DNA of 64,000 nucleotides from Balneatrix alpica DSM 16621 (GTDB taxonomy: Bacteria; Pseudomonadota; Gammaproteobacteria; Pseudomonadales; Balneatricaceae), in the NCBI RefSeq assembly GCF_000619885.1, contig NZ_JHUZ01000006.1:1-64000 (forward strand), written 5' to 3'. The notes under the pieces are model-generated. The model did no database searches, was not told where the DNA came from, and saw only the letters and a program-made list of their open reading frames with translations. Shown piece by piece: positions 54,662 to 63,659 of this stretch. Numbering within the stretch: position 1 is the stretch's first letter; each line of letters opens with the position of its first letter. The position numbers and the translations under genes were made by a program.

Positions 54662-55294
54662 ATGATTCGTGTTGGTATAGTCGATGACCACGCGATTGTC
54701 CGCGCCGGTTTGCGCCAATTCCTGCAGGAGCAGGGAGATCTTACCATCACTGCCGAGGCCGCCAGCGGGCGTGAAGCCTTGGACATTGCCCGCCAACAAC
54801 AGGTGGATGTGTTGTTATTGGATATTTCCATGCCCGATCAAAGTGGCGTGGATGCCCTGGTGGCGATTAAAGCCCGTTGCCCAGATTTGCCGGTGCTGAT
54901 CCTCAGCGGCTTTCCGGAGGCTCACTATGCCACCACGTTGCTTAGCAAAGGCGCCAGTGGTTACCTTAATAAAGAGTGTGACCCGGACGAAATCGTGACC
55001 GCCATCCGCACCCTGGCCAAAGGTCGTCGCTATATTCCTGCCTCGGTGGCAGAGCTGCTGGCCGATGGCTTAAGTGGCAACCTGGAACGTCCCGCCCATG
55101 AAAGCCTGAGCGAGCGCGAATTACAGGTATTTTTACGCCTAGCTAAGGGTGAAACCGTCAGCCAGATTGCCGAAGCGATTTTCCTCAGTGTCAAAACCGT
55201 CAGCACCTATCGCTCGCGGGTATTGGAAAAACTGGGTTTACAGTCCAACAGTGAACTGACCTATTACGCCCTTAAGCACGGCCTGATTCAGTAA
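54662..55294 (+). CDS. NarL/FixJ-type response regulator
   Basis: A 210-residue regulator. The receiver domain starts MIRVGIVDDHAIVRAGLRQF with the phosphoacceptor in VDVLLLDISMPDQSG. The LuxR-type HTH (about 145-205) reads LSERELQVFLRLAKGETVSQIAEAIFLSVKTVSTYRSRVLEKLG. The ATG at 54662 has a strong ribosome site (CAGGAGG). It diverges from the sensor gene across only 42 bases. It overlaps the convergent lone-receiver gene by 23 bases at the 3' end. Confidence 0.93.
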   Translation: MIRVGIVDDHAIVRAGLRQFLQEQGDLTITAEAASGREALDIARQQQVDVLLLDISMPDQSGVDALVAIKARCPDLPVLILSGFPEAHYATTLLSKGASGYLNKECDPDEIVTAIRTLAKGRRYIPASVAELLADGLSGNLERPAHESLSERELQVFLRLAKGETVSQIAEAIFLSVKTVSTYRSRVLEKLGLQSNSELTYYALKHGLIQ

Positions 55295-55667
55295 GCTCTG
55301 CGGCTAACTGCTGGCAGTAATCAAACAAAGTGTCCAGCTCGCTGGATTTATCCAATACCTGCACCGCCCCCAGTGCCTGGCACTGCTGGCGCACACTGGG
55401 GGTGGCGTAATTGGTTAACACCAGTGCCCGTGGTGGTGTGGCCTGGGTAGTTAAGGCCTGTAACACCTCCAGACCCGAACCCTGCCGTAAAAAAATATCG
55501 ACAATCACAAGCTGGCAGTCACCTCCCTGCTGTAACCACGCAATCGCATCCTTCGCCTGCTCTGCCCAACCCACCACCTGCACCGGCGCCATTTCTTCCA
55601 GGGCGGCAATTAAATTAGCGCGAATAATAGGGCTGTCTTCAATCAGATAGACTTTGATAACGGACAT
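55272..55667 (-). CDS. stand-alone CheY-like receiver protein
   Basis: A 131-residue receiver domain without output domain. It has the phosphoacceptor in LVIVDIFLRQGSGL and the conserved lysine in VLDKSSE. Start ATG 55667. It is convergent with the NarL-type regulator, and the two coding ends overlap by 23 bases. It may divert phosphate from a nearby sensor or act as an adaptor. A chemoreceptor gene diverges from its other side. Confidence 0.88.
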   Translation of the reverse strand: MSVIKVYLIEDSPIIRANLIAALEEMAPVQVVGWAEQAKDAIAWLQQGGDCQLVIVDIFLRQGSGLEVLQALTTQATPPRALVLTNYATPSVRQQCQALGAVQVLDKSSELDTLFDYCQQLAAELTESGRA

Positions 55668-55729
55668 CTCTGCATCGACCAGTGGTTGATTTATGCCCAC
55701 CTAGTGTAGCAATCCCCTGGCCTGGGCTC

Positions 55730-55747
55730 TGTAGGACTAGGCCTACA
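55730..55747. promoter_or_regulatory. palindrome upstream of receiver and chemoreceptor genes
   Basis: TGTAGG-N6-CCTACA is an exact inverted repeat 62 bases before the receiver start. Its left 14 bases recur at 49713-49726. A NarL-type regulator could bind such a site; that is inference. Confidence 0.4.
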
Positions 55748-55915
55748 AAAGTGATGCTCGCCCACTCTTTAAAGCCAAGTTTTGCCCCAACCCTGCCGTG
55801 CCCCGCCTCTGCCCCTGCAGTCCCTTGGCGAATGCCAGTAAGCTCGCTACACATATAAAACAATGATAGCCAGCCACCCCGCTGGCACCCTTCTTTGCTT
55901 GCGGTGAGGCCTAGC

Positions 55916-57568
55916 ATGTTGAATTCCATCCGCCAAAAACTGGGGCTGCTGTTAATCGCCAGCCTGGTTGCCGTTTCCCTCTGCTTTGCAGTGGCACTCT
56001 GGACCCTCTGGCAAGGGGTGGTCAGCTACCAACGTCTGCTGGATAACCAGGCCAACTTCCAACATGAAGTCGCCGTAGTCGACGGCCACTTCCGCCGTCA
56101 GGTACAGGAATGGAAAAACGTCCTGCTACGTGGCAAAGATGGCGAAGCACTGGATAAATATTGGCAAGGTTTCGTCAAGGCCGAAGCGGAAGTGCAAAGC
56201 AAAGCCACCGCCCTGTTAGAGCGAATTGAGCGCTATACCCAGCAAAACCGTCCGCAATTTGCCGAAACCGGCGTGGCCAAGCTACTGCGCGAGTTCATTC
56301 AACGCCACCAGGAAATGGGCGTTGCCTACCGTCAGGGCAAAGATGCCTTTGTCGCCGCTCAGGCTGATCATGTTGCCGGAGATAAAGCCGTAAAAGGCAT
56401 TGATCGTGAGCCAACCAAGTTGCTGGCCGAAGCGATGGATGCCATCGACCAGGCCATGACCACCTACTCCAGCCTCACCTATGACGATGCCCGCAACAGC
56501 CTGATTGCTGCCATTAGTCTGACTCTGCTACTGGTGATTGGGGTACTGGTGATTACCCTGGTGATTGCCCAACGTACCCTGGTGAAGCCCATCACCGGGC
56601 TGGAAGCCAACCTGCGCCAGCTGGCAGAAGGTGACTTTACCGGCAGCATTGCCCATGCCTCTCAGGATGAGCTGGGCAGCCTGGCGAAAAGCGCCCGCTT
56701 ACTGCAACAGTCCTTAGGCGAGATGATTGGTCAGATTCGCAATCTGGCAGGTCATTTAGACGGCTCGGCCAAACAGCTGACCCACAATAGCCAAGACACC
56801 CTGCGTACCCTGGCCGATCAACAGCGTCAGACGGAAATGGTGGCTACGGCCATGAATGAAATGGCTCACTCCGTCCATGAAGTCGCCAACCACGCCAAGC
56901 TGGCAGCCGATGCTACCAATAGTGCCGATGACCAGGCCGAATCCGGTCGCCAAGTGGTACAGCAGAGTATTCAAGCCATTCAAACCCTGGTTAATGATGT
57001 CACCGAAGCCGGCAAAGTGGTGCAGAACATCAGCCATGAGAGTGAAAAAATCAGCGGTATTCTCGATACGATTCGCGGCATTGCCGACCAAACTAACCTG
57101 TTGGCGCTAAATGCCGCGATTGAAGCCGCCCGTGCTGGCGAAATGGGCCGTGGCTTTGCGGTGGTTGCGGATGAAGTTCGCTCGCTGGCTCAGCGTACCC
57201 AGGAATCCACCCAGGAAATTCAAAGCATGATTGAGAATCTGCAGCAGGGGATTCGTAACATCGTGCAGGTGATGGGTAAAACCGAACAAACAGCCCAGCA
57301 TGGTATCGAGCATACCGAACGGGCCGGGCAATCCTTGCAGACCATCACCTCCAGCGTGACCGCCTTGACCGAGATGAATACCCAAATCGCTACCGCCTGC
57401 GATGAACAGAGCCAGGTCGCTGGTGATATCAATAAAAACGTGGTGCACATTAAAGATCTGTCGATCCACACCCGTGACAAAGCAGAACAAAGCGCCCAGA
57501 TCAGTACCCAGCTGGCCGAGCAGGCACGTCAGTTAAGCAAGATGTCTGAGCGCTTCAAAGTCAGCTAA
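55916..57568 (+). CDS. methyl-accepting chemotaxis protein
   Basis: A 550-residue chemoreceptor. Two spans (about 10-32 and 200-222) bracket a helical periplasmic ligand domain. A HAMP domain follows (about 222-275), then a long signalling domain with the hairpin-tip sequence [38 protein letters not shown] 55916 with GAGG upstream is preferred to a TTG 21 bases earlier. No CheA/CheW gene is in the window, so it signals to a distant kinase. Confidence 0.93.
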   Translation: MLNSIRQKLGLLLIASLVAVSLCFAVALWTLWQGVVSYQRLLDNQANFQHEVAVVDGHFRRQVQEWKNVLLRGKDGEALDKYWQGFVKAEAEVQSKATALLERIERYTQQNRPQFAETGVAKLLREFIQRHQEMGVAYRQGKDAFVAAQADHVAGDKAVKGIDREPTKLLAEAMDAIDQAMTTYSSLTYDDARNSLIAAISLTLLLVIGVLVITLVIAQRTLVKPITGLEANLRQLAEGDFTGSIAHASQDELGSLAKSARLLQQSLGEMIGQIRNLAGHLDGSAKQLTHNSQDTLRTLADQQRQTEMVATAMNEMAHSVHEVANHAKLAADATNSADDQAESGRQVVQQSIQAIQTLVNDVTEAGKVVQNISHESEKISGILDTIRGIADQTNLLALNAAIEAARAGEMGRGFAVVADEVRSLAQRTQESTQEIQSMIENLQQGIRNIVQVMGKTEQTAQHGIEHTERAGQSLQTITSSVTALTEMNTQIATACDEQSQVAGDINKNVVHIKDLSIHTRDKAEQSAQISTQLAEQARQLSKMSERFKVS

Positions 57569-57648
57569 AACGTCGCTTTCTTACAAGGCCAAACCTACCT
57601 CGCTCCTTAGACTGGTGAACCATCACTCAGCCAGCTAAGGAGCTTGTT

Positions 57649-58119
57649 ATGTCACGTTTCCCTTACCAGCAGTTGTTCAACAGCCTGTTAACCCCGCTTG
57701 TACAACTGGAACAGCAGCTACAGCAGTGCAGCCAGGCACATCCACAGCTATCCTTCCCCCTGCTGGAGTTGGTACGCTATCGCGTTTCCAGCTTAAACGG
57801 CTGCGCCTTCTGTATTGATATGCACAGCAAAGAAGCCCGCCACCATGGTGAAAGCGAACAGCGCCTGTATGGCACCCAAGTCTGGCGGGATACCCCCTAT
57901 TACAGTGCTCAGGAATGCGCTGCGTTGGAGTGGGCAGAAGCCTTAACACTAACGGAGGGACGAGTGGATGATGAAACCTATCAGCGTGTCGCCGCCCACT
58001 TTCCTGGAGAAAGCCTGGTGCACCTAAGCTTGGCGATCACGGCAATCAACAGCTGGAATCGTCTTGAACGTGCTTTTAAAAGCCCAGTAGGAGGCTATCA
58101 AGTTGGCAGTCTGGGTTAA
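57649..58119 (+). CDS. AhpD-like carboxymuconolactone-decarboxylase family protein
   Basis: A 156-residue protein of the AhpD/CMD fold. The active-site motif NGCAFCIDMHSKEAR has the CxxC pair and histidine of the alkylhydroperoxidase AhpD core. Such proteins use the cysteine pair in peroxide reduction. The ATG at 57649 has AAGGAG upstream. The AraC-family gene follows after 23 bases, so the pair is probably an operon. Confidence 0.9.
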   Translation: MSRFPYQQLFNSLLTPLVQLEQQLQQCSQAHPQLSFPLLELVRYRVSSLNGCAFCIDMHSKEARHHGESEQRLYGTQVWRDTPYYSAQECAALEWAEALTLTEGRVDDETYQRVAAHFPGESLVHLSLAITAINSWNRLERAFKSPVGGYQVGSLG

Positions 58120-58142
58120 TACTCAAGCCAAGGACCCTGTCC

Positions 58143-58946
58143 ATGGCCTTTAAGGCCCCCTGCCAGTTACGCCTATTTCCACCCAAGGCGGAACTGGCAC
58201 CCTACATCCGCCACTTTTGGATGCTGAGCAATCCAGCAGGGGCGGCGCCACAGCTGGATTTTGCCCCTTGCGATACCGGCACGGGGCTGACATTTCATTT
58301 GGCCAGCAAGCCCTGTTATCTACAGCTGCACACGCTGCAACCCTTACATCACGGCCATGCCATTCAACTGGATGGGCCTCATCTCGGCAGTCAGCCGCTG
58401 TTAGTCAATCCCGCTACCGATAGTGTAGGGATTCGTTTTCATCCGGCGGGGTTATTCCCACTGCTGCAGACACCGCTGGCCAATCACAGCATTGCTACCG
58501 AACTCCCTCCCCAACAATGGCAACGTTTAGGCCTACCGGCACTCTATCAGCAATTACAGGCCCTTCCCCAGGCAACACAACGTCTCGCGTTGCTCCAGGC
58601 TTGGCTAAGCCGTCATCTGCAGGCGGGGCCCAATCAACACCGCGCGCTGACGCGCGGCTTGGCGCAACTGCAACCGCAGCTGTCGATTCAGGATTGGAGT
58701 GAAATCAGTGGACTGAGCCTGCGTCAGATGGAGCGGCAATTTAAGAGCTGGATTGGTTTATCCCCACGCCAGTATCAACGCATCCTGCGGGTTAAGCAGC
58801 TGCGACTGCTGTTCAAGCAGCAGCCTCAGCTCGACACCCTGGCGGCCATGCTCAGCTGTGGCTATTACGACCAGGCCCACGGCAGCAAAGATTTCAAAGC
58901 CCTGATGGGACTAACCCCCAGTCATTATCGACAGCTGCTGCGATAA
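58143..58946 (+). CDS. AraC-family transcriptional regulator
   Basis: A 267-residue regulator. An N-terminal domain of about 150 residues begins APYIRHFWML and is of the DUF6597 type seen in this branch. The C-terminal AraC HTH pair (about 170-262) reads IQDWSEISGLSLRQMERQFKSWIGLSPRQYQRILRVKQL. It lies 23 bases after the AhpD-like gene. It may control that gene, by context only. Confidence 0.87.
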   Translation: MAFKAPCQLRLFPPKAELAPYIRHFWMLSNPAGAAPQLDFAPCDTGTGLTFHLASKPCYLQLHTLQPLHHGHAIQLDGPHLGSQPLLVNPATDSVGIRFHPAGLFPLLQTPLANHSIATELPPQQWQRLGLPALYQQLQALPQATQRLALLQAWLSRHLQAGPNQHRALTRGLAQLQPQLSIQDWSEISGLSLRQMERQFKSWIGLSPRQYQRILRVKQLRLLFKQQPQLDTLAAMLSCGYYDQAHGSKDFKALMGLTPSHYRQLLR

Positions 58947-58990
58947 TGACTGCGACAACCGCTGCGGCTGCCAGCGGTCGAGAGATGGCT

Positions 58991-59983
58991 TTAGCGCACT
59001 CGCCCATCCCGTATCTGCGCCAGACAGCCTTGTTGCACCTGTTGGCGGTCATATACGGCATGCTCAAAAATCCAGGCGCTGATTAACTCCGCTGGCAACC
59101 TGTCCACCAGCGGCTGATAACGCAGCACTGTGCCTGTCTGTGTCGTGGCTGGTGTCGTGGCTGGCTGCCAGGGCTCCGCCGCCTCTGCATGCTCCAGACT
59201 GATAGAGGGTGCGACCACATAACAGGGCAGTTGATGATGCCGGGCTAACACGACCAAAGCATAGGCACCAGCCTGGCTGATCACCTGTCCATCGCGGCTG
59301 ATACCCTCCGCCGCCAGCAATACCTTATCCACCTTACCCTGTTGCATCAGGCTGGCGGCCAGGTTATCGCACAGGAGGCCGTGCTCGACCCCCAACTGGC
59401 TCAGCTCCCAGCTACTCAGCTGTCCCTGTTCAAGCGGTCGGCTCTCCGCCAGCCAGACAAAGGGACGCTTGCCCTGCTGCTGTGCCCTGGCCACCACCGC
59501 TAACGCCGTGCCCATACCTGCACAGCTCAGGCTGCCACTGTGCCCCTGGGTGAGGATGCGCTCACCGGAGTGCAACAACGCCGCCCCCTGGCTGGCCAAC
59601 TGCTCACAGAGCTGTACGTCCTCGGCAAAAATCTGCTCGGCGGTGCGGATCAGCTGCAGCCGATCACCAGTCTCCAGCGCCGCCAGCATCCGCCGCAGGC
59701 AGTGCTCCATGGCCACCGCTGTCTGGTTGGCGTGGGCAAGTTGCTCAGCCGCCGCCACCAACTGTTCCCGATCCGCTCCCTGGCTGGCCAAGTGCGCCAA
59801 CAATAAGCTGGCGCTGACCCCCAGCAAACTCGCTCCCTGTATCTGTGCCGCCTGGATCATCTCCACCAGGTTGGCCACAGTATCACAGGCTAACCAACAC
59901 TGCTGCTGAGGCAGCTGACGCTGATCCAATAGCCATAGGCGCCCTTGCTCGTACTTGATGCTGGTGGCAACTAAGTCTTTCAT
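58991..59983 (-). CDS. MtnA-like protein lacking catalytic Cys and Asp
   Basis: A 330-residue homologue of methylthioribose-1-phosphate isomerase MtnA, in the eIF2B-like superfamily. Matching segments are ATSIKYEQGRLWLLDQ, ESRPLEQGQLSSWELSQLG and CDNLAASLMQQGKVDKVLL. The family's catalytic cysteine (THCNAG) is Gly147 here (TQGHSG), and the catalytic aspartate (GADR) is Glu226 (AAEG). The usual isomerase reaction should be lost. The frame is intact and the length standard, so the protein is probably still made. From memory, a paralogous active MtnA would be needed for salvage. Confidence 0.78.
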   Translation of the reverse strand: MKDLVATSIKYEQGRLWLLDQRQLPQQQCWLACDTVANLVEMIQAAQIQGASLLGVSASLLLAHLASQGADREQLVAAAEQLAHANQTAVAMEHCLRRMLAALETGDRLQLIRTAEQIFAEDVQLCEQLASQGAALLHSGERILTQGHSGSLSCAGMGTALAVVARAQQQGKRPFVWLAESRPLEQGQLSSWELSQLGVEHGLLCDNLAASLMQQGKVDKVLLAAEGISRDGQVISQAGAYALVVLARHHQLPCYVVAPSISLEHAEAAEPWQPATTPATTQTGTVLRYQPLVDRLPAELISAWIFEHAVYDRQQVQQGCLAQIRDGRVR

Positions 59984-60060
59984 TTTAAGCCAGTCCTTTT
60001 CTCAGTCGTCCTTTACCTTAGCATAAGGACCCTACTGAGGTGGCATGGCGGCCCCCGCGC

Positions 60061-60924
60061 TTAAAACCAGAAGCTGACCCCCATGCTCAACTCACGGCTG
60101 CTGACAGGATGCCCTTCTGCCCTGGCCCAGTCGGCGGTTCGGCCAAACTTGCGCCGCCATTCCACCCCAACATAGGGGGCAAACTGGCGGTTAATCTCGT
60201 AGCGCAGGGTCAGGCCCACACTGGCATCACTGAGCCCCTTGGCCCGCTCTCGCTGGGGGTCATCTTTGCCGGTCAGGTTAACGGCCACACTGGGCTGTAA
60301 AATCCACTGCTGCGTCAAGGAGAGGTCATATTCCAGCTCCAGATTCAGCTCAGCCTGTCCCTGCTCTGTCACATAGGCATTGGCATCCACTTCGATCCAG
60401 TAGGGGGCCAGGCCCTGTAATCCCAATGCCAGCCAGCTTCGCTCACCTTCCTTGCCAAAGTCATAGCGCAGTCCCAACTGGGTATTCCAATAGCTGCTGA
60501 CCGCATGACTCCATAGCCAGTCGCTCTGTGCTTCCTGCACACTGCCACGGTCATAGTCACCTTCCAGCTTCAGCAGGAAGGCATCGTAATCACGACCAAT
60601 CCGCAGCTGGGCATCCACTGCCCCCCAGCTATTACGCTTATCACGCACCTGCTGCAAGCGATCAACCCGCACACTGAGCAGGCTGTGTTCATCCGCCAGA
60701 CGTAGCTGGCGCCCACCCGGTAGGGCATAGGGCCCTGCACCCAAGTTCAGACCTCCTGAGTAGGCATGGGGATCCCGTGCATCAACAGGTGCAGCACTAC
60801 CGCCCTGCATTTGCATACCAGCATGGCCATTATCCTGGGCAGCCAGCGCGGTTATCGGCAGCAGGCTCAGGCCTACCCAACCCAACGCGGCAGTCGCGCC
60901 ATATTTCAGCTTTATCCTGTTCAT
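60061..60924 (-). CDS. copB: copper resistance outer-membrane protein CopB
   Basis: CopB is an outer-membrane or periplasmic copper-resistance protein working with CopA. The product of about 287 residues has a signal peptide (cleavage near ITALA-AQD) and a short Met/His stretch NGHAGMQMQGG. A beta-barrel-like body ends in a C-terminal Phe (MGVSFWF). The start (ATG 60924) overlaps the copA stop by 4 bases, so the two are coupled. Confidence 0.9.
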   Translation of the reverse strand: MNRIKLKYGATAALGWVGLSLLPITALAAQDNGHAGMQMQGGSAAPVDARDPHAYSGGLNLGAGPYALPGGRQLRLADEHSLLSVRVDRLQQVRDKRNSWGAVDAQLRIGRDYDAFLLKLEGDYDRGSVQEAQSDWLWSHAVSSYWNTQLGLRYDFGKEGERSWLALGLQGLAPYWIEVDANAYVTEQGQAELNLELEYDLSLTQQWILQPSVAVNLTGKDDPQRERAKGLSDASVGLTLRYEINRQFAPYVGVEWRRKFGRTADWARAEGHPVSSRELSMGVSFWF

Positions 60925-62765
60925 ACCACCACGACCTCGCGGAACATGCCCGCATCCATATGAAACATCAGGTGACAGTGCCAGGCCCAACGCCCCAACG
61001 CATCGGCGGTGACCAAGAAACTCAAGCGTTGGGCAGGCTGTACCGGCAAGGTGTGACGTCGCGCTTGAAATTTACCCTCCGCCGTTTCCAGTTCGCTCCA
61101 CATGCCGTGCAGATGCATCGGATGGGTCATCATGGTGTCGTTATGCAGGATGACTCTTAAACGCTCGCCATACTTGAACTGGATCGGGGTTGACTGACCA
61201 TATTCCAGCCCATCGAAAGACCAGGTATAGCGTTCCATATTGCCGGTCAGATGCAGCTCGATTTCCCGTTCGGGACCACGTTTATCCAAAGGCCCACCCA
61301 GGGTGACCAGATCCGCCAGAGTGAGTACCCGGCGACCATTGTTGCGCAGACCAATACCGGGGTCGTCCAGATTGGTACGTGGGGTATCCACTCGCATATC
61401 GGTGCTGGCGCCATATTCACTGCGGGCATGGCGCACCTGCACAGCAGGGGGCTTGGCCGCAGCCGCCATCGCATGCTGACTATGATCCATACCCGCCATA
61501 TTCATCTTGCTATGGTCCATACCGGCCATATTCATCTTGCTATGGTCCATGCCCGCCATATTCATTTGGCTGTGGTCCATACCGGCCATGTTCATTTGAC
61601 TGTGATCCATCGCCCCCATCATGTCGGTCATGCTCAGCCACTCAATTTTATCCAGTGCTGGCACCGCTGCCGTCAAACCAGGCCGCACCGCCAGCGTACC
61701 GCGCGCATAACCACTGCGGTCCATACTCTGAGCAAACAGGGTGTAGGCATCGTCCTGGGGGCTCACCACCACGTCGTAGGTTTCCCCCGGGCCAAAGCGA
61801 AACTCATCCACAGTCACTGGCGCCACATCAACGCCATCCGCCTGAATAACCGTCATCTTCAAGCCGGGAATGCGCACGTCATAAAAGGTATTACTGGCAC
61901 CATTGATAAAGCGCAGCCGCACTCTTTCCCCTGGTTGGAACAAGCCAGTCCAGTTCGCTGCCGGACTGCTGCCGTTGAGTAGATAGGTCATGGTGGCAGC
62001 GGAGAGGTCCGCCAAATCCGTCGGGCTCATGCGCATGGCATTCCACATCTGGCGTTTGCTCAGCGCCGCACGCATGCCCTCAGTGGAGACATCACGGAAG
62101 AAGTCCACCACCGTCGGCTGGTTGTAGTTGTAGTAATCGCCCTGGGTTTTCAGACGACTAAACACTCGCATCGGATCTTCGTCCGTCCAATCCGAGAGCA
62201 ATACTTCATAATCCCGATCGCTGCGTACCATTTCGCCCTCGCGGGGTTCAATGATCAGCGCACCATACATGCCGGTTAACTCCTGCATGCCGGAATGGGA
62301 GTGGTACCAATAGGTGCCTGACTGCTCTAGCTTAAAGCGGTAGGTGAAGGTTTCGCCGGGGGCAATGCCCGCAAAGCTGATACCTGGCACGCCATCCATT
62401 TGGTAAGGCAGGATGATGCCATGCCAGTGGATGGAGGTTGCCTCGGCCAGTTTATTGGTCACCCGAATAGTGACGGTATCCCCTTGCCGAAGCCTCAGGG
62501 TAGGAGCGGGAATCGAGCCATTGATGGTGGTGGCCAAGCGCAGCTGGCCGGTAAAGTTGACCCAGGACTCAGCGACCACTAAGTCAATCTCGCTGCCGGT
62601 TAAGACTGGAGCCTGCCCGGTTTGCGCCGTCAAGGTGGTTAACTTCCCCGCTTGCCCTAAAGCCGGTAACGCCGCCAGGACACCTCCAGCCGCCACCCCC
62701 TGGACAAAGCGGCGACGGCTTAAGCCCGACGCCCCGATTCTCATTCTTTTATCCACAGCCATCAT
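60921..62765 (-). CDS. copA: copper resistance multicopper oxidase CopA
   Basis: CopA oxidises Cu(I) in the periplasm and is exported folded through Tat. The product of about 614 residues has a twin-arginine signal (SRRRFVQGVA) and three cupredoxin domains. Copper ligands appear in HWHGIILP, WYHSHSG, HPMHLHGM and the C-terminal HCHLMFHMDAGM. A Met-rich repeat region lies near residues 390-435. Start assignment among ATGs at 62774, 62765 and 62762 is uncertain. The window's tatABC provides its exporter. Confidence 0.94.
   Translation of the reverse strand: MMAVDKRMRIGASGLSRRRFVQGVAAGGVLAALPALGQAGKLTTLTAQTGQAPVLTGSEIDLVVAESWVNFTGQLRLATTINGSIPAPTLRLRQGDTVTIRVTNKLAEATSIHWHGIILPYQMDGVPGISFAGIAPGETFTYRFKLEQSGTYWYHSHSGMQELTGMYGALIIEPREGEMVRSDRDYEVLLSDWTDEDPMRVFSRLKTQGDYYNYNQPTVVDFFRDVSTEGMRAALSKRQMWNAMRMSPTDLADLSAATMTYLLNGSSPAANWTGLFQPGERVRLRFINGASNTFYDVRIPGLKMTVIQADGVDVAPVTVDEFRFGPGETYDVVVSPQDDAYTLFAQSMDRSGYARGTLAVRPGLTAAVPALDKIEWLSMTDMMGAMDHSQMNMAGMDHSQMNMAGMDHSKMNMAGMDHSKMNMAGMDHSQHAMAAAAKPPAVQVRHARSEYGASTDMRVDTPRTNLDDPGIGLRNNGRRVLTLADLVTLGGPLDKRGPEREIELHLTGNMERYTWSFDGLEYGQSTPIQFKYGERLRVILHNDTMMTHPMHLHGMWSELETAEGKFQARRHTLPVQPAQRLSFLVTADALGRWAWHCHLMFHMDAGMFREVVVV
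61491..61610 (-). repeat. four 30-bp tandem units encoding Met-rich repeats in CopA
   Basis: Four consecutive 30-bp units encode MDHSQMNMAG or MDHSKMNMAG. They differ by a few bases each. Their Met/His composition suits Cu(I) binding. Tandem copies of this kind change number easily by slippage. This is a coding repeat, not a CRISPR array. Confidence 0.92.
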
Positions 62766-62809
62766 GCTCCCCATTCGCTGATCTTTGTCACAGTCTGGGG
62801 CAGGCTGGC

Positions 62810-62825
62810 TGTCAGCAGGCTGACA
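62810..62825. promoter_or_regulatory. palindrome in the copA/copR intergenic region
   Basis: TGTCAGC-AG-GCTGACA is a perfect inverted repeat (7-bp arms) in the gap between the divergent copA and copR genes. It could bind a CopR dimer, although the order of its half-sites differs from the CusR consensus TGACA-N-TGTCA. Confidence 0.45.
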
Positions 62826-62916
62826 TCTGCATTACATTCTCGTCAGCTTCCGCCATCCCGCCATTACCCTGGCACACTACTCACCTGCAAGCCCAGCCCG
62901 ACCAGCAGGAGAGCCC

Positions 62917-63615
62917 ATGAAAATACTTGTGATAGAGGATGAAATAAAAACTGGCGACTATCTGTGCCAGGGACTGCGGGAGGCCGGCTTCAGCACCGAT
63001 CTGGTACGTAATGGCAAGGATGGCCTGCACCAGGCACTGAATGAATACCAGGACTTATTGATTCTGGATGTCATGCTGCCGGGCTTATCTGGCTGGCAAG
63101 TATTACAGCAGCTGCGTCAACAGGGGATCGATCGCCCTATACTGTTGCTCACCGCCAAAGATCAGGTCGAGGACAGGGTTAAGGGGTTGGAACTCGGGGC
63201 CGATGATTACCTGGTCAAACCCTTTGCCTTTGCCGAACTGCTGGCTCGGGTCCGTACCCTGTTACGCCGCGGCCGCAGTGGGAGCGAGCCCACGCTGTTA
63301 AACCTGGCCGATTTAAGCCTGGATTTGTTACGACGACGGGTCACGCGTAGCGGCAAACGCATTGAACTGACCGCTAAGGAGTTTGCCCTGCTGGAACTGC
63401 TGTTAAGACGTCAAGGCGAGGTGCTGTCCCGCTCCCTGATAGCGTCGCAGGTGTGGGATATGAACTTTGACAGTGACACCAATGTGATTGAGGTGGCGGT
63501 GCGGCGTTTACGGCAAAAAGTGGATGATCCCTTTGCCGATAAACTGATTCACACTGTACGGGGTATGGGCTATGTGTTGGAGCAACGGGAAGATGAAGAT
63601 GAGTCAGCGTTATGA
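62917..63615 (+). CDS. copR: heavy-metal response regulator CopR/CusR
   Basis: A 232-residue OmpR-type regulator. The receiver domain starts [24 protein letters not shown], a sequence typical of CusR/CopR. The phosphoacceptor is in [14 protein letters not shown] and the lysine in LVKPFAF. A winged-helix domain ends VRGMGYVLE. It diverges from copAB and probably activates it with copper. The usual overlapping sensor gene, copS, is missing beyond its first 15 codons, so regulation may be altered. Confidence 0.93.
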   Translation: MKILVIEDEIKTGDYLCQGLREAGFSTDLVRNGKDGLHQALNEYQDLLILDVMLPGLSGWQVLQQLRQQGIDRPILLLTAKDQVEDRVKGLELGADDYLVKPFAFAELLARVRTLLRRGRSGSEPTLLNLADLSLDLLRRRVTRSGKRIELTAKEFALLELLLRRQGEVLSRSLIASQVWDMNFDSDTNVIEVAVRRLRQKVDDPFADKLIHTVRGMGYVLEQREDEDESAL

Positions 63616-63659
63616 TCACCCTGACTCTGACTCTCACGCTTACTTGGTATAGAGAATGA
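63612..63659 (+). pseudogene. truncated copS sensor kinase start
   Basis: An ATG overlaps the copR stop in the ATGA manner typical of copR-copS operons. The open frame runs only 15 codons (starting [12 protein letters not shown]) before a stop. The hydrophobic/Thr start suits a membrane sensor's N-terminus. The rest is replaced by the 3' end of an opposing gene. The short length makes coincidence possible. Confidence 0.4.

Noticed and set aside
49713-55743. 14-bp exact repeat TGTAGGACTAGGCC as strong evidence of a regulon
   Set aside because: Several 14-base matches are expected by chance in a 64-kb window; kept only as a low-confidence element because of its positions.
61491-61610. Regular 30-bp direct repeats resembling a CRISPR array
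   Set aside because: There are no spacers between units, and they are in frame with the Met-rich part of copA.
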